NCBI RefSeq assembly: GCF_002150765.1
Contig: NZ_MUYM01000015.1
Coordinates: forward strand, 62,001 to 126,000
Length of the DNA: 64,000 nt
Direction of reading: 5' to 3'
DNA from: Lentzea kentuckyensis
GTDB taxonomy: Bacteria > Actinomycetota > Actinomycetes > Mycobacteriales > Pseudonocardiaceae
Position numbers and translations under genes: made by a program. The notes beneath the pieces were generated by a model that was not told where the DNA came from, did not search any database, and saw nothing but the letters and a program-made list of their open reading frames with translations. This document shows positions 8,641 through 17,108 of the stretch, in pieces. The first letter of the stretch is position 1, and each line of letters starts with the position of its first letter.

Positions 8641-8949
8641 GTGCGCAAGAAAACCGGCAGGACCGTGGGCGGTGCCCTCGCCCTCGCCCTCGCGCTGGGA
8701 GCCGGGGTCGTTCTGGGGACGGTGCCGGCGTACGCCGACTGGTCCATGTATCCGATCCAGCTCGGCTACCACGGCAGCGCGCGGCCTTCGGACGCCGCCG
8801 CGCAGAACGAGACGCGATCTGCCGCTGACCGGGAGTGCTTCTCGCGTTACGGGTTCCGGGCTCGCGGGGTGACGCCTGCCTGGCTGGTCAGCAACAACAG
8901 CGGCGGGACCGTGAACTGGTACCAGTACTGGCGCTGCGACAGCAACTAG
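8641..8949 (+). CDS. small secreted protein, unknown function
   Basis: 102 residues. GTG 8641 has GGAGG 5 nt upstream. A classical Sec signal peptide is visible: RKKTGR, a hydrophobic Ala/Leu run, then a likely cleavage after PAYA before DWSMYP. The mature part is about 75 residues with two cysteines (RECFSRYG and WRCDSN at the very end), which could form a disulfide. It contains many Trp/Tyr residues. I do not recognise a family. Confidence 0.85.
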   Translation: MRKKTGRTVGGALALALALGAGVVLGTVPAYADWSMYPIQLGYHGSARPSDAAAQNETRSAADRECFSRYGFRARGVTPAWLVSNNSGGTVNWYQYWRCDSN

Positions 8950-9002
8950 CGGCTGCAGCGTTTTTCCCGAACGAAGGCGCTGCTGGGCGCTGGTCCGCCA
9001 GG

Positions 9003-9407
9003 TCACAGTTCCCAGCTGACGAAGGCGCCGTCGTCGATCGACCCGCCCGCCTTCTTGTAGGTGGCCTGCGCCGCCGCGTCACCCGCGGCGGTGCCGGTCC
9101 ACATCGCGTAGCAACCCCGTTCCGCCGCAAGGGCTTTCAGCGCCTCCACCAGGGCCGTGCCGATGCCGCGGCGCAGGAACGCGTCGTCCACGCCCAGCTC
9201 GTAGAGGAACATCTCGGTGCCTTTGTCCGGATGTGTCGTCTCCACACCGGACACGAACCCGGCTGGCTGGTCGTCGACGTAGGCGATCAGCAGGTGGCTG
9301 TGATCCTGCGCCAGGAACCGCGCGGTCGCCTCGGGCACGGGAGGCGCGTCGAACAGGTGCCCTGCGGCGAACACGTCGTCGGGGGAGGCGGCGCGGCGGA
9401 TCTTCAT
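9003..9407 (-). CDS. GNAT N-acetyltransferase, AAC(3)-I-like
   Basis: 134 residues with the GNAT acetyl-CoA loop in RRGIGTALVEAL (about residues 79-90). The order of elements (EMFLYELGVDDAFLRRGIGTAL, then YKKAGG near the end) resembles the AAC(3)-I aminoglycoside acetyltransferase subfamily. Many such chromosomal genes do not act on aminoglycosides, so the substrate is open. The ATG at 9407 starts a compact single-domain protein. Confidence 0.85.
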   Translation of the reverse strand: MKIRRAASPDDVFAAGHLFDAPPVPEATARFLAQDHSHLLIAYVDDQPAGFVSGVETTHPDKGTEMFLYELGVDDAFLRRGIGTALVEALKALAAERGCYAMWTGTAAGDAAAQATYKKAGGSIDDGAFVSWEL

Positions 9408-9451
9408 ACCGCCAGGCTAGGTGAACTTCTCGGGAGAAGCCCGAAGGCGCG

Positions 9452-10849
9452 TCAGCGGTCCTCCACCACCGCGGGCAGCTTCCCGTTCTTGACGAGCCTG
9501 GTCAGCTCCTCGTGGTCCGCCTCGGTCTGGTCGGCGTAGTCGAACGCGTACTTCGCGAACGCCTCGTCCAGGTCCTCACCGCCACCGTTCTGGAAGTACC
9601 CGGCGAGCAGGCGCGGGTCGAGCGAACGCGTGTGCGCGCGGGCCAGCAGGGCACCCGCGAACCGGCCGTAGTCGTCGAGGTCGTCGCGTTTCAACGTGGT
9701 CGCGTCGATCTCGCCCTTGCGGTTGCGGAACTGCCGCACGATGAACGGCCGGCCCTCGATCGTCGTCCAGCCCAGCAGGATGTCCGACTCCGCCTGCACG
9801 AGCCGCGCGCCGTGCACGATCCGCTTGCCCTCGTGCTTGGCGGGCTCGACGTCCAGGAACGGCTGCAGCGCGGACGGCCTGGCTTCCTTGGCCTGCAACA
9901 CCAACGCCTCGGTGCCGTTGCCGTGCAACAGGATCAGGTAGTTGCGCAGGCCGACGCTGCCGGTGCCGACGACGCGGAACGCCACGTCGGACACGCCGAA
10001 GCGCATGATCAGGTTCCGCCGCGACTCGCGCAGGGTGTCCACGTAGGACGGCAGCGCGGCGATCACCGCGTCCTCCGTCGAAGGCGACACGTCGGTGAAG
10101 GTCGGCGGGTTCGTGATGAACCGCCACTTCTCGCCGTCGTGCGCGGTCCACTTCGCGGCGAACCGGGCGCTGGTGTTCTTGCGGGACTTCTCGGCGGCCT
10201 TGGAGAAGTCGTTGACGAGGTCGTCGGCCTTGACCTTGGACAGCGTGGACTCGTCGCCGAGCGCCGTCCACGAGTCCAGGAACGGGATCTCGGCGAGGTG
10301 TTTGATCACGGCGCGGTAGGCGCTCACCGCGTCCTCGGCGGCGTCCCGGCAGCCCTTGTCCGACACGCCACCGACCCGGCCCGCCAGCACCAGGGACGCC
10401 ACGAGCCGCTTGAGGTCCCACTCCCACGGGCCGGGCAGCGTCTCGTCGAAGTCGTTGATGTCCATGACGATCTGGCCCTCGGGCGTGCCGTAGAGGCCGA
10501 AGTTCGCCGCGTGTGCGTCACCGCACAACTGAGCGTGCAGGCCGGTCGCGCACCCGGTGGCGAGATCGCCGGCCTGGAGCCCGGCGGCGCCGCGGAAGAA
10601 CGCGAACGGGTTGGCGAGCATCCGGCCGACCCGCAACGGGATCAGGTGCTCGAGCCGTCCCGAGTTGCTGGCGTTCATGAACTCCAGCACGGACGGGCGC
10701 CGGGCGGCCAGCGACACGGTCCGGTGCGCCTTGAAGTCCACAGAGGACCGCAACGCACGCCCCTGCGCGTAGACCTCTTCCGGCTCAACCCAGCGCCCCA
10801 GAGCGGCGGCGGCCTCAGTCCGAACCCTTTCACCCATACGAGTAATCAT
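9452..10849 (-). CDS. DUF2252 protein (kinase-like fold)
   Basis: About 465 residues. I place the start at the ATG near 10849 (MITRMGERVR); upstream in-frame codons only translate the intergenic palindrome. DUF2252 markers include CGDAHAANFGLYG, MDINDFDETLPGPWEWDLKRL and a C-terminal ARAHTRS/DYADQTEADHEEL. The CGDAHAxNFG plus DINDFD pattern resembles a phosphotransferase active site (HxxN and DxD-like), so a small-molecule kinase activity is suspected for the family but not shown. It lies downstream of the rocD-like gene on the same strand, separated by a palindrome. Confidence 0.9.
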   Translation of the reverse strand: MITRMGERVRTEAAAALGRWVEPEEVYAQGRALRSSVDFKAHRTVSLAARRPSVLEFMNASNSGRLEHLIPLRVGRMLANPFAFFRGAAGLQAGDLATGCATGLHAQLCGDAHAANFGLYGTPEGQIVMDINDFDETLPGPWEWDLKRLVASLVLAGRVGGVSDKGCRDAAEDAVSAYRAVIKHLAEIPFLDSWTALGDESTLSKVKADDLVNDFSKAAEKSRKNTSARFAAKWTAHDGEKWRFITNPPTFTDVSPSTEDAVIAALPSYVDTLRESRRNLIMRFGVSDVAFRVVGTGSVGLRNYLILLHGNGTEALVLQAKEARPSALQPFLDVEPAKHEGKRIVHGARLVQAESDILLGWTTIEGRPFIVRQFRNRKGEIDATTLKRDDLDDYGRFAGALLARAHTRSLDPRLLAGYFQNGGGEDLDEAFAKYAFDYADQTEADHEELTRLVKNGKLPAVVEDR

Positions 10850-10864
10850 GCCCCAGCGAAAACC

Positions 10865-10911
10865 ATGAACGGCGCTTTTGTGGACCTCAGGTCCACGAAA
10901 GCGCCGTTCAT
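10865..10911. repeat. 47-bp palindromic repeat, copy 1 (likely bidirectional terminator)
   Basis: Two 23-nt arms (ATGAACGGCGC, then TTT-T/C-GTGGACCT) are separated by a single C. The arms differ only at one position, a T that still wobble-pairs in RNA. The element ends 12 nt past the stop of the minus-strand ornithine aminotransferase and just before the DUF2252 start. A second, perfect copy is at 42228-42274. The position at a 3' end suggests termination or mRNA-end protection. Confidence 0.8.
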
Positions 10912-10922
10912 AGAACTCCAAA

Positions 10923-12158
10923 TCACCCCAAATCGGGGCGAACCACCTCGGCGATTGCCTGGACACCCAGGTCGATCTCGTCGCGCGTGATCACCAGGGG
11001 CGGTGCGACGCGCAACGTCGACGCGTGCGTCTCCTTGCACAGCACCCCACGCGCGGACAGGGCCTCGGAGGCGGCACGACCCACCGGACCGCCCGGCGCG
11101 ATCTCGACACCGGCCCACAGCCCGCGCCCGCGCACCTCGGCCACACCGCGTCCGACGAGCTTGTTCAGCTCGGCGTGCAGGTACGCGCCCTGCTCACGCG
11201 ACCGCTCCTGGAACTCGCCGGTCTCCAGCAGCCGCACGACCGCGCGGCCGACCGCGCAGGCGAGCGGGTTGCCGCCGAACGTCGACCCGTGCTCACCGGG
11301 CTTCAGCACGCCCAGCACCGCGCGGGAACCGACCACGGCGGACACCGGCAGGATGCCGCCACCGAGCGCCTTGCCGAGCGTGTAGAGGTCGGCGCGCACG
11401 TCCTCGTGGTCGAGGGCGAACAGCGTGCCGGTGCGGCCGAGCCCGGACTGGATCTCGTCGGCGATCATCAGCACGTTGTGCTCGTCGCACAGGCGGCGGA
11501 TCCCGGCCAGGTACCCGGCGGGCGGCACGACGACGCCGGCCTCGCCCTGGATCGGTTCGATCAGCACCGCCGCGGTGCGCGGCGAGATCGCGGACTCGAT
11601 CTCGTCGAGGTTGCCGTACTTGACGACCTTGAAGCCCGGCGTGAACGGCCCGAAGTCGTTGCGCGCGGTCTCGTCGGTCGAGAACGACACGATCGTCGTG
11701 GTGCGGCCGTGGAAGTTCGACCCGGCCACGATGATCTCGGCTGTGCCCTCCGGCACGCGCTTGACCTGGTACGCCCACTTGCGCGCGACCTTGATCGCGG
11801 ACTCCACGGCCTCGGCGCCGGAGTTCATCGCGAGCACCATCTCGGTGCCGGTCAGGGCGGCGAGCTCACGGCAGAACAGGCCGAACTGGTCGTGGTGGAA
11901 CGCCCGGCTGGTCAGCGTGACGCGGCCGAGCTGTTCGACGGCGGCGGCCACCAGGGCGGGGTGGCGGTGGCCGAAGTTCAGCGACGAGTAGCCGGACAGG
12001 AAGTCCAGGTAGCGGCGCCCTTCGACGTCGGTGACCCACGCTCCTTCGCCATGCGAGAGAACCACCGGCAGCGGGTGGTAGTTGTGCGTGCTCCATTCTT
12101 CGTCCAGGGCGATGAAGTCAGCGCTGGTGGTGGTGTTGTGCTCAGCGATGGCGGTCAT
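10923..12158 (-). CDS. rocD: ornithine aminotransferase (class III PLP)
   Basis: 411 residues. Class III aminotransferase landmarks are present: MNSGAEAVESAIKVARKW, the aromatic-stacking NFHGRT, the cofactor Asp in LMIADEIQSGLGRTG, and the Schiff-base lysine in TLGKALGGG, followed by GEHGSTFGGNPLA. These and the length match RocD, which converts ornithine and 2-oxoglutarate to glutamate-semialdehyde and glutamate in arginine/ornithine catabolism. Start ATG 12158. The gene is monocistronic, with a palindrome directly downstream and a divergent PPK2 gene upstream. Confidence 0.92.
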   Translation of the reverse strand: MTAIAEHNTTTSADFIALDEEWSTHNYHPLPVVLSHGEGAWVTDVEGRRYLDFLSGYSSLNFGHRHPALVAAAVEQLGRVTLTSRAFHHDQFGLFCRELAALTGTEMVLAMNSGAEAVESAIKVARKWAYQVKRVPEGTAEIIVAGSNFHGRTTTIVSFSTDETARNDFGPFTPGFKVVKYGNLDEIESAISPRTAAVLIEPIQGEAGVVVPPAGYLAGIRRLCDEHNVLMIADEIQSGLGRTGTLFALDHEDVRADLYTLGKALGGGILPVSAVVGSRAVLGVLKPGEHGSTFGGNPLACAVGRAVVRLLETGEFQERSREQGAYLHAELNKLVGRGVAEVRGRGLWAGVEIAPGGPVGRAASEALSARGVLCKETHASTLRVAPPLVITRDEIDLGVQAIAEVVRPDLG

Positions 12159-12295
12159 CCTCCAAGGCTAGGGGCGCGAACAAGCGATTTCGACCGTGAT
12201 GCGTTGCGCACTGCCTCAGTTCGTTGCGTAGATTCACCAATCAGTGGGTGATCTTTGCACAGCGGGCGGAATCGACGGTGAATCGCTACGGTCAG

Positions 12296-13129
12296 ATGAT
12301 GGCGAAGAAGTCGGTTCGTGAAGCTCTGCGACTCGATGAGGTGGATCTCTCCACCCTCGACCCGGCCGGCCGTCCGATCGGCCCCAAGAACAAGAAGGAC
12401 GCGGCCGGGGACCTCGCCGCCACCGGGGCCGAGCTGGACGACCTGCAGGAAGCGCTCTACGCGGAGAACTCTCGCGCGGTGCTGCTCGTCCTGCAAGGCA
12501 TGGACACCTCGGGCAAGGGTGGCGTGGTCAGCCACGTCGTCGGCCTGGTGAACCCGCAGGGTGTGCGCATCGCGTCGTTCAAGAAGCCGACTCCCGCCGA
12601 ACGACGCCAGCACTTCCTCACCCGGATCAGGAAGGTGCTGCCGGAGAAGGGCCGCATCGGCGCGTTCGACCGCTCGCACTACGAGGACGTGCTGGTGCCG
12701 CGCGTCGAGAAGCTGCTGACGGCCCCGGAGATCCGGGCGCGCTACCGGGAGATCAACGCGTTCGAGAAGGAGCTCGCCGACTCCGGCGTCACGGTGATCA
12801 AGTGCTTCCTGCACATCTCGCCGGAGGTCCAGAAGGAACGGCTGCTCGCCCGCCTGGACGACCCGAAGAAGCACTGGAAGTACAACCCGGCCGACATCGA
12901 CGTGCGCTCGAAGTGGTCCAGGTACCAGGACGCGTACACCCAGGCGTTGAAGAACTGCGCCGACACGCCCTGGTACGCCGTTCCCGCTGATCGCAAGTGG
13001 TACCGCAACTGGGCGGTGAGCCGGTTGCTGCTGGAGACCATGCGCGAGATGGACCCGAAGTTCCCGCCGCCCGTCTACGACATCGAGGCCGAGAAGGCCC
13101 GGCTGATCTCCGCCGACCCGTTGCGCTAG
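12296..13129 (+). CDS. PPK2-family polyphosphate:nucleotide phosphotransferase
   Basis: About 277 residues. I start at one of the adjacent ATGs 12296/12299; the frame is open upstream from a TTG but that extension is not family-like. Walker A is GMDTSGKGG, Walker B is FDRSHYEDVLVPRV, and a lid region follows (KERLLARLDDPKKHWKYNPADID). These match the single-domain PPK2 group (polyphosphate:nucleotide phosphotransferase, TIGR03709-type). It would use polyphosphate to phosphorylate AMP or ADP. There is no strong ribosome-binding site. Confidence 0.9.
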   Translation: MMAKKSVREALRLDEVDLSTLDPAGRPIGPKNKKDAAGDLAATGAELDDLQEALYAENSRAVLLVLQGMDTSGKGGVVSHVVGLVNPQGVRIASFKKPTPAERRQHFLTRIRKVLPEKGRIGAFDRSHYEDVLVPRVEKLLTAPEIRARYREINAFEKELADSGVTVIKCFLHISPEVQKERLLARLDDPKKHWKYNPADIDVRSKWSRYQDAYTQALKNCADTPWYAVPADRKWYRNWAVSRLLLETMREMDPKFPPPVYDIEAEKARLISADPLR

Positions 13130-13218
13130 ACGCAATCTTCATTGCACCTATTGCCTGACTGTAACGGTCTAGGCCACTGTGGGCTGCGCCGCCGACGAGA
13201 GTATCCGGAGGTGCGGAC

Positions 13219-14331
13219 GTGGGTGTGGACCGGCGACGTTTTCTCGGAGCCATGGGTGTGGGAGCTGGGCTGCTGATGACCGGAGGAACCGCTGAGGCGG
13301 CACCCCTGACGAGGAGAGTCTTCTTCGGCGCCTACACGACGTGGAGCGGGGGAGCCAAGGGCATCGGCATCGGCACCTACGACACGGCGAACGGCCAGCT
13401 GAAGACGACCGGCGTGATCTCCGGCGTGGTCAACCCGTCGTTCGTGATCGAGTCGCGCGACGGCCGGTTCCTCTACGCGGTCAACGAGAACACCAAGGGC
13501 GAGGTCACCGCGATCAACGCGGGCACGCTCAAGGTGATCAACAAGCAGGCGACCGGCGGCGCGGACCCGTGCCACCTGACGCTCGACCCGTCGGGGAAGT
13601 TCCTGATCACCGCGGACTACTCGTCGGGCTCGCTCAGCGTGTTCCCCGTCAAGGCCGACGGCAGCCTCGGTGCGCGCACGCAGAAGGTGCAGCACAAGGG
13701 TTCGGGGCCGGACAAGGAACGCCAGGAGGGCCCGCACGCGCACCACATCGTGTTCGACCCGGCCGGCAGGTACGCGCTGGCGGTCGACCTGGGCGCCGAC
13801 TCGGTGTTCGTCTACTCGTTCGTCGCGGGTCAGCTCAAGCTGGTCTCGACGGCGAAGCTCAAGCCGGGCGCCGGACCGCGGCACATCGCGTTCCACCCGA
13901 ACGGCAGGACCGCGTACGTCGCGAACGAGCTCGACTCGACGATCGTGTCCTGCTCGTACGCCGACGGGAAGCTCACGCCGGGTCAGGTGCTGAAGACCGC
14001 GCCGTCCGGTGGTGTGCGCAACTACCCGGCCGAGGTGCTGGTGTCGGGTGACGGCAAGCACGTCTACCTGTCGAACCGCGGGCACGACAGCGTGGCGCAC
14101 TTCGCGGTCAACGGCCAGGAGCTGACGCTCGTCGGGCACACCCCGGTCGGCGGCAAGTACCCGCGGCACATCATCCTGGATCCGTCCGGGGCGTTCCTGT
14201 TCGCGGCCAACCAGAACTCGAACAACGTGACGTCGTTCGCGGTCGACCGGGCGACCGGCGGGCTGACCCCGTCCGGCACCGCTCTGCAGACCGCGATCCC
14301 GGTCTGCGTGCTGCCCACCCGACTGGGTTAA
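13219..14331 (+). CDS. Tat-exported lactonase-family beta-propeller (6-phosphogluconolactonase-like)
   Basis: 370 residues. GTG 13219 follows GGAGG by 7 nt. The N-terminus has a twin-arginine motif (DRRRFLG) plus a hydrophobic stretch ending TAEAA, so the protein is probably exported folded. The rest is a seven-bladed propeller with repeated DPSGKFLITADY, DPAGRYALAVDL and HPNGRTAYVANEL strands, typical of the Pgl/lactonase family. A true 6-phosphogluconolactonase would be cytosolic, so an extracellular lactone or unknown substrate is more likely. Confidence 0.88.
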   Translation: MGVDRRRFLGAMGVGAGLLMTGGTAEAAPLTRRVFFGAYTTWSGGAKGIGIGTYDTANGQLKTTGVISGVVNPSFVIESRDGRFLYAVNENTKGEVTAINAGTLKVINKQATGGADPCHLTLDPSGKFLITADYSSGSLSVFPVKADGSLGARTQKVQHKGSGPDKERQEGPHAHHIVFDPAGRYALAVDLGADSVFVYSFVAGQLKLVSTAKLKPGAGPRHIAFHPNGRTAYVANELDSTIVSCSYADGKLTPGQVLKTAPSGGVRNYPAEVLVSGDGKHVYLSNRGHDSVAHFAVNGQELTLVGHTPVGGKYPRHIILDPSGAFLFAANQNSNNVTSFAVDRATGGLTPSGTALQTAIPVCVLPTRLG

Positions 14332-14372
14332 CACCCTTCTGGTCGATCGTCCACAGTGGTATCCCGGCCCTT

Positions 14373-15104
14373 ATGGGTCTCATGGCTGGGGTACTTGTCG
14401 TAGCACTGATGGCGCCCGCGCCGTTCGCACCGGAGTACGTCGCACTCGGCGACTCCTACGCGTCCGGAGCGGGCGCCGGTTCCTATGTGGACGGGTCCTG
14501 CCGGCGCAGTTCGAACGCCTACCCGGCGTTGCGGGGCAAGGACTTCCCGTCGTTCAAGTTCGTGGCGTGCAGCGGAGCGACCACGAAGTCGCTCCGGTCG
14601 CAGCTCAAGGCGCTGACCCCGGCGACCACGCTGGTCACGATCACCATCGGCGGCAACGACCTCGGGTTCGTCGACGTCATGACGACCTGCGTGCTCAAGA
14701 GCGACTACGCGTGTCACAAGCGGGTGGAAAAGGCTCGGCAGTTCGCCCGCGACCAGTTGCCGGCCAGGCTCGACGCCACCTACACCGCGATCAGGGAGGC
14801 CGCGCCGAACGCCGAACTGGTCGTGCTCGGCTATCCACGGCTGTTCACGCAGGTCGACGGCTGCCGCGCGCTGTCCACGATGAAGCGCGTCTCCCTCAAC
14901 GACGCCGCGGACGAGGTGTCCGGCGTGATCGGCGAGGCGGCCGGGCGAGCGGGGGCGCGGTACGTGGACGTGAGGGAAGCGTTTGCGGACCACGGCGTCT
15001 GCTCCCGTGAGCCGTGGATCAACGGGCTGGTCAACCCCACCGGCGACTCCTATCACCCGAACAGGGCGGGGCAGGCCGCCTACTTCGAGGCATTGACAGG
15101 GTGA
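14373..15104 (+). CDS. secreted SGNH/GDSL hydrolase (lipase/esterase)
   Basis: 243 residues. A short hydrophobic leader is followed by block I ALGDSYASG with the nucleophile Ser, block III GGND, and the C-terminal DSYHPNRAG holding the catalytic Asp/His. This arrangement matches the streptomycete-type extracellular SGNH lipase family; several cysteines (CRRSS, CSGA, TTCVL, ACHKR, GCRA, VCSRE) could make the family's three disulfides. Start ATG 14373 or 14382; neither has a strong ribosome-binding site. The 3' end contains the TTGACA of the next gene's promoter. Confidence 0.9.
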   Translation: MGLMAGVLVVALMAPAPFAPEYVALGDSYASGAGAGSYVDGSCRRSSNAYPALRGKDFPSFKFVACSGATTKSLRSQLKALTPATTLVTITIGGNDLGFVDVMTTCVLKSDYACHKRVEKARQFARDQLPARLDATYTAIREAAPNAELVVLGYPRLFTQVDGCRALSTMKRVSLNDAADEVSGVIGEAAGRAGARYVDVREAFADHGVCSREPWINGLVNPTGDSYHPNRAGQAAYFEALTG

Positions 15105-15124
15105 ATCCGTAAGTTCTAACTTAC
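15093..15124 (+). promoter_or_regulatory. promoter and ArsR-type operator of the ArsR/SRPBCC operon
   Basis: TTGACA (15093-15098) and TAACTT (15117-15122) are spaced 18 nt apart. A perfect dyad GTAAGTT-CT-AACTTAC (15109-15124) covers the -10 box. The expected transcription start falls at about the GTG start codon at 15130, so the mRNA may be leaderless. Occlusion of the -10 by the ArsR product is the natural reading. Confidence 0.65.
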
Positions 15125-15129
15125 CGTTC

Positions 15130-15432
15130 GTGGAGACTTACCAAACGGCGTTCGCGGCGCTCGGCGACCCGACCCGCCGCGAGATCTTCACGCTGCTCGT
15201 GGCCAGGCCGCGAGCGGTGGGGGAGATCGCCGCCGAGCTGCCCGTGTCGCGGCCGGCCGTGTCCCAGCACCTCAAGGTGCTCAAGGAGGCACGGCTGGTC
15301 CGCGTCGAGGCGGAGGGAACACGGCGGCGGTACTCCGTCGACCACGTCGGGGTGGCCGCGATGCGCGACTACCTCGACGACGTGTGGGGTCAGGCACTCG
15401 CGAACTTCGCGGCGGTGGTGGAGGAACAATGA
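15130..15432 (+). CDS. ArsR/SmtB-family transcriptional repressor
   Basis: 100 residues. One winged-helix domain: ALGDPTRREIFTLL, then the recognition helix in SRPAVSQHLKVLKEA and the wing VEAEGTRRRYSV. No metal-binding cysteine cluster is present, which fits the subgroup paired with SRPBCC proteins rather than metal sensors. GTG 15130 has no ribosome-binding site, consistent with a leaderless transcript from the promoter just upstream. The stop overlaps the next start as ATGA. Confidence 0.92.
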   Translation: METYQTAFAALGDPTRREIFTLLVARPRAVGEIAAELPVSRPAVSQHLKVLKEARLVRVEAEGTRRRYSVDHVGVAAMRDYLDDVWGQALANFAAVVEEQ

Positions 15433-15884
15433 CTGAGGTCCGGAGATCGGTGCTGGTGAACGCGGGCGCGGACCACGCGTTCAAGGTGTTCACGGAGAAG
15501 TTCGTGACGTGGTGGCCCGCGGCGCACCACATCGGCGAGGCGGACCTGAAGGACGTCGTCGTCGAACCGCGCGAGGGCGGCCGCTGGTACGAGATCGGCA
15601 CTGACGGCGCCGAGTGCGAGTGGGGTTCGGTCAAGGCCTGGGAGCCGCCCGCGCGGTTGCTGCTCGCCTGGCACCTCGACGGTGACTGGGACTACGACCC
15701 GGACCCGGCGCGGTCGTCCGAGGTGGAGATCACCTTCACGGCCGAGGGTGATGGCACCCGAGTGGAACTGGTGCATCGCAACTTCGAGCGGCACTTCACG
15801 AGGCCGGAACGGGTCCGCGAGGGCGTCAGTGGCGAGGGCGGCTGGGGCGGAATTCTGCTCGGCTTCGCGCAGGTGTTCGTGTGA
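15429..15884 (+). CDS. SRPBCC/AHSA1-domain protein
   Basis: 151 residues. It contains an AHSA1-type START-like ligand pocket: VRRSVLVNAGADHAFKVFT at the start, WWP, EPREGGRWYEIG, and EVEITFTAEGDGTRVELVH. The family often binds hydrophobic ligands. It overlaps the ArsR stop by 4 nt (ATGA), so translation is coupled. ArsR-SRPBCC pairs are common in actinobacteria; the ligand is unknown. Confidence 0.9.
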   Translation: MTEVRRSVLVNAGADHAFKVFTEKFVTWWPAAHHIGEADLKDVVVEPREGGRWYEIGTDGAECEWGSVKAWEPPARLLLAWHLDGDWDYDPDPARSSEVEITFTAEGDGTRVELVHRNFERHFTRPERVREGVSGEGGWGGILLGFAQVFV

Positions 15885-15894
15885 TCATGCGCGG

Positions 15895-16662
15895 GTGAGT
15901 CTTCTGAGGGAGGTCACGGCCACCCGGTATGTGACGCCGTTCCGTGAGGGCGGGTCCATGCCGGGGCTGGTCGAGGCCGACGACCTGGGTATGTACGTGG
16001 TGAAGTTCCGCGGCGCGGGACAGGGCGTGAAGGTGCTCGTCGCCGAGATCGTCGTCGGCGAGCTGGCCCGGCGGCTGGGCTTCCGCATACCCGAGATCGT
16101 CCTGGTGCACCTCGACCCGGAGCTGGCGCGCGCGGAACCGGACCAGGAGGTCCAGGAACTGCTGCGGGCCAGCGGCGGCCTCAACCTCGGCCTCGACTAC
16201 CTGCCCGGCTCGTTCGACTTCAACCCGATCGTGCGCGACCCCGGTGTGGAGCTCGCGACGAAGCTGCTGTGGTTCGACGCGTTGGTGCTCAACGTGGACC
16301 GCAGCTGGCGTAACCCGAACATGTTGCTGTGGCACCGGGAACCGTGGCTGATCGACCACGGCGCCGCGCTGTACTTCCACTACTCGTGGAGCGAGGAACG
16401 CCCCGCTACCAAGGACTATCGGTACGACTCGGCCGACCACGCGATGCTGCCCAACGCGGCCTCGGTGTCCGAAGTAGACGCCGAGATGGCGGAGCGGATC
16501 ACGCCGGAGCTGCTCGACGACGTGCTCGCACTGGTACCGGACGAGTGGCTGGAAGGCGATCCGGCCGAACTGCGGCAGCGTTACAAGGACTTCTTCACCT
16601 ACCGCCTCGCCAACCGCGGCTGGGTCGACTCGCTGGAGGCCGCGCGTGCCGCACGTGTTTGA
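15895..16662 (+). CDS. HipA-like kinase-domain protein
   Basis: 255 residues. GTG 15895 is chosen because upstream frame is shadow of the SRPBCC gene. The kinase signatures are compressed: YVVKFRGAGQG with the probable ATP lysine, the catalytic-loop-like LNVDRSWRNPN (Asp and downstream Asn) and a metal-binding WLIDHGAALYFH in place of DFG. It lacks a HipB-like partner but overlaps a DUF3037 gene by 17 nt, a recurrent pairing. Substrate and any toxin role are unproven. Confidence 0.8.
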   Translation: MSLLREVTATRYVTPFREGGSMPGLVEADDLGMYVVKFRGAGQGVKVLVAEIVVGELARRLGFRIPEIVLVHLDPELARAEPDQEVQELLRASGGLNLGLDYLPGSFDFNPIVRDPGVELATKLLWFDALVLNVDRSWRNPNMLLWHREPWLIDHGAALYFHYSWSEERPATKDYRYDSADHAMLPNAASVSEVDAEMAERITPELLDDVLALVPDEWLEGDPAELRQRYKDFFTYRLANRGWVDSLEAARAARV

Positions 16663-17032
16663 GTACGCGCTGCTGCGGGCGGTGCCGCGGCAGGAGCGGG
16701 GCGAGTTCATGAACGTGGGCGTCATCGTCTACTGCCGTGAGCTGGATTTCCTCTGTGCGAAGACCTATGTGGACGGTGAGCGGCTGCGGGCGCTGGACCC
16801 GCAGCTGGACGTCGAGACGCTGGAAACGTCGCTGAAGCACCTCACGAACTCGTGCGACGGCACGCCCGACGCCGGTCCGGTCAGCCGGACCACGATCGGG
16901 CAACGGTTCCGCTGGCTGACGGCGCCACGCAGCACGATCGTGCAGACGTCACCCGCGCACACCGGATTCACCGAAGACCCGTCGGTCGAGGTCACGCGCC
17001 TTTTCGAAGCACTGGTGCTGCCGCCCCGGTAG
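16646..17032 (+). CDS. DUF3037 protein paired with the HipA-like kinase
   Basis: 128 residues. The N-terminus FEYALLRAVPRQERGEFMNVGVIVYC is the diagnostic DUF3037 segment. It starts at GTG 16646, 17 nt inside the upstream kinase gene, so the two are coupled. DUF3037 has no known activity; its constant association with HipA-like kinases suggests a regulator, substrate or antitoxin-like partner. Confidence 0.88.
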   Translation: MPHVFEYALLRAVPRQERGEFMNVGVIVYCRELDFLCAKTYVDGERLRALDPQLDVETLETSLKHLTNSCDGTPDAGPVSRTTIGQRFRWLTAPRSTIVQTSPAHTGFTEDPSVEVTRLFEALVLPPR

Positions 17033-17108
17033 GTTCGTCGCAACCTGAACGGGGCCATTGCGTCCCTAGTTGCAAAGCGAATCTAAAACCGATCGGGGTT
17101 GGCGACAC

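Noticed and set aside
9003..9407. Calling the GNAT gene an aminoglycoside resistance gene
   Set aside because: Similarity is to the fold and subfamily pattern only; no resistance context is present.
10850..10966. 39-residue N-terminal extension of the DUF2252 protein
   Set aside because: It translates the 47-bp palindrome (the same peptide appears at the second copy) and has no ribosome-binding site, so it is not protein-coding.
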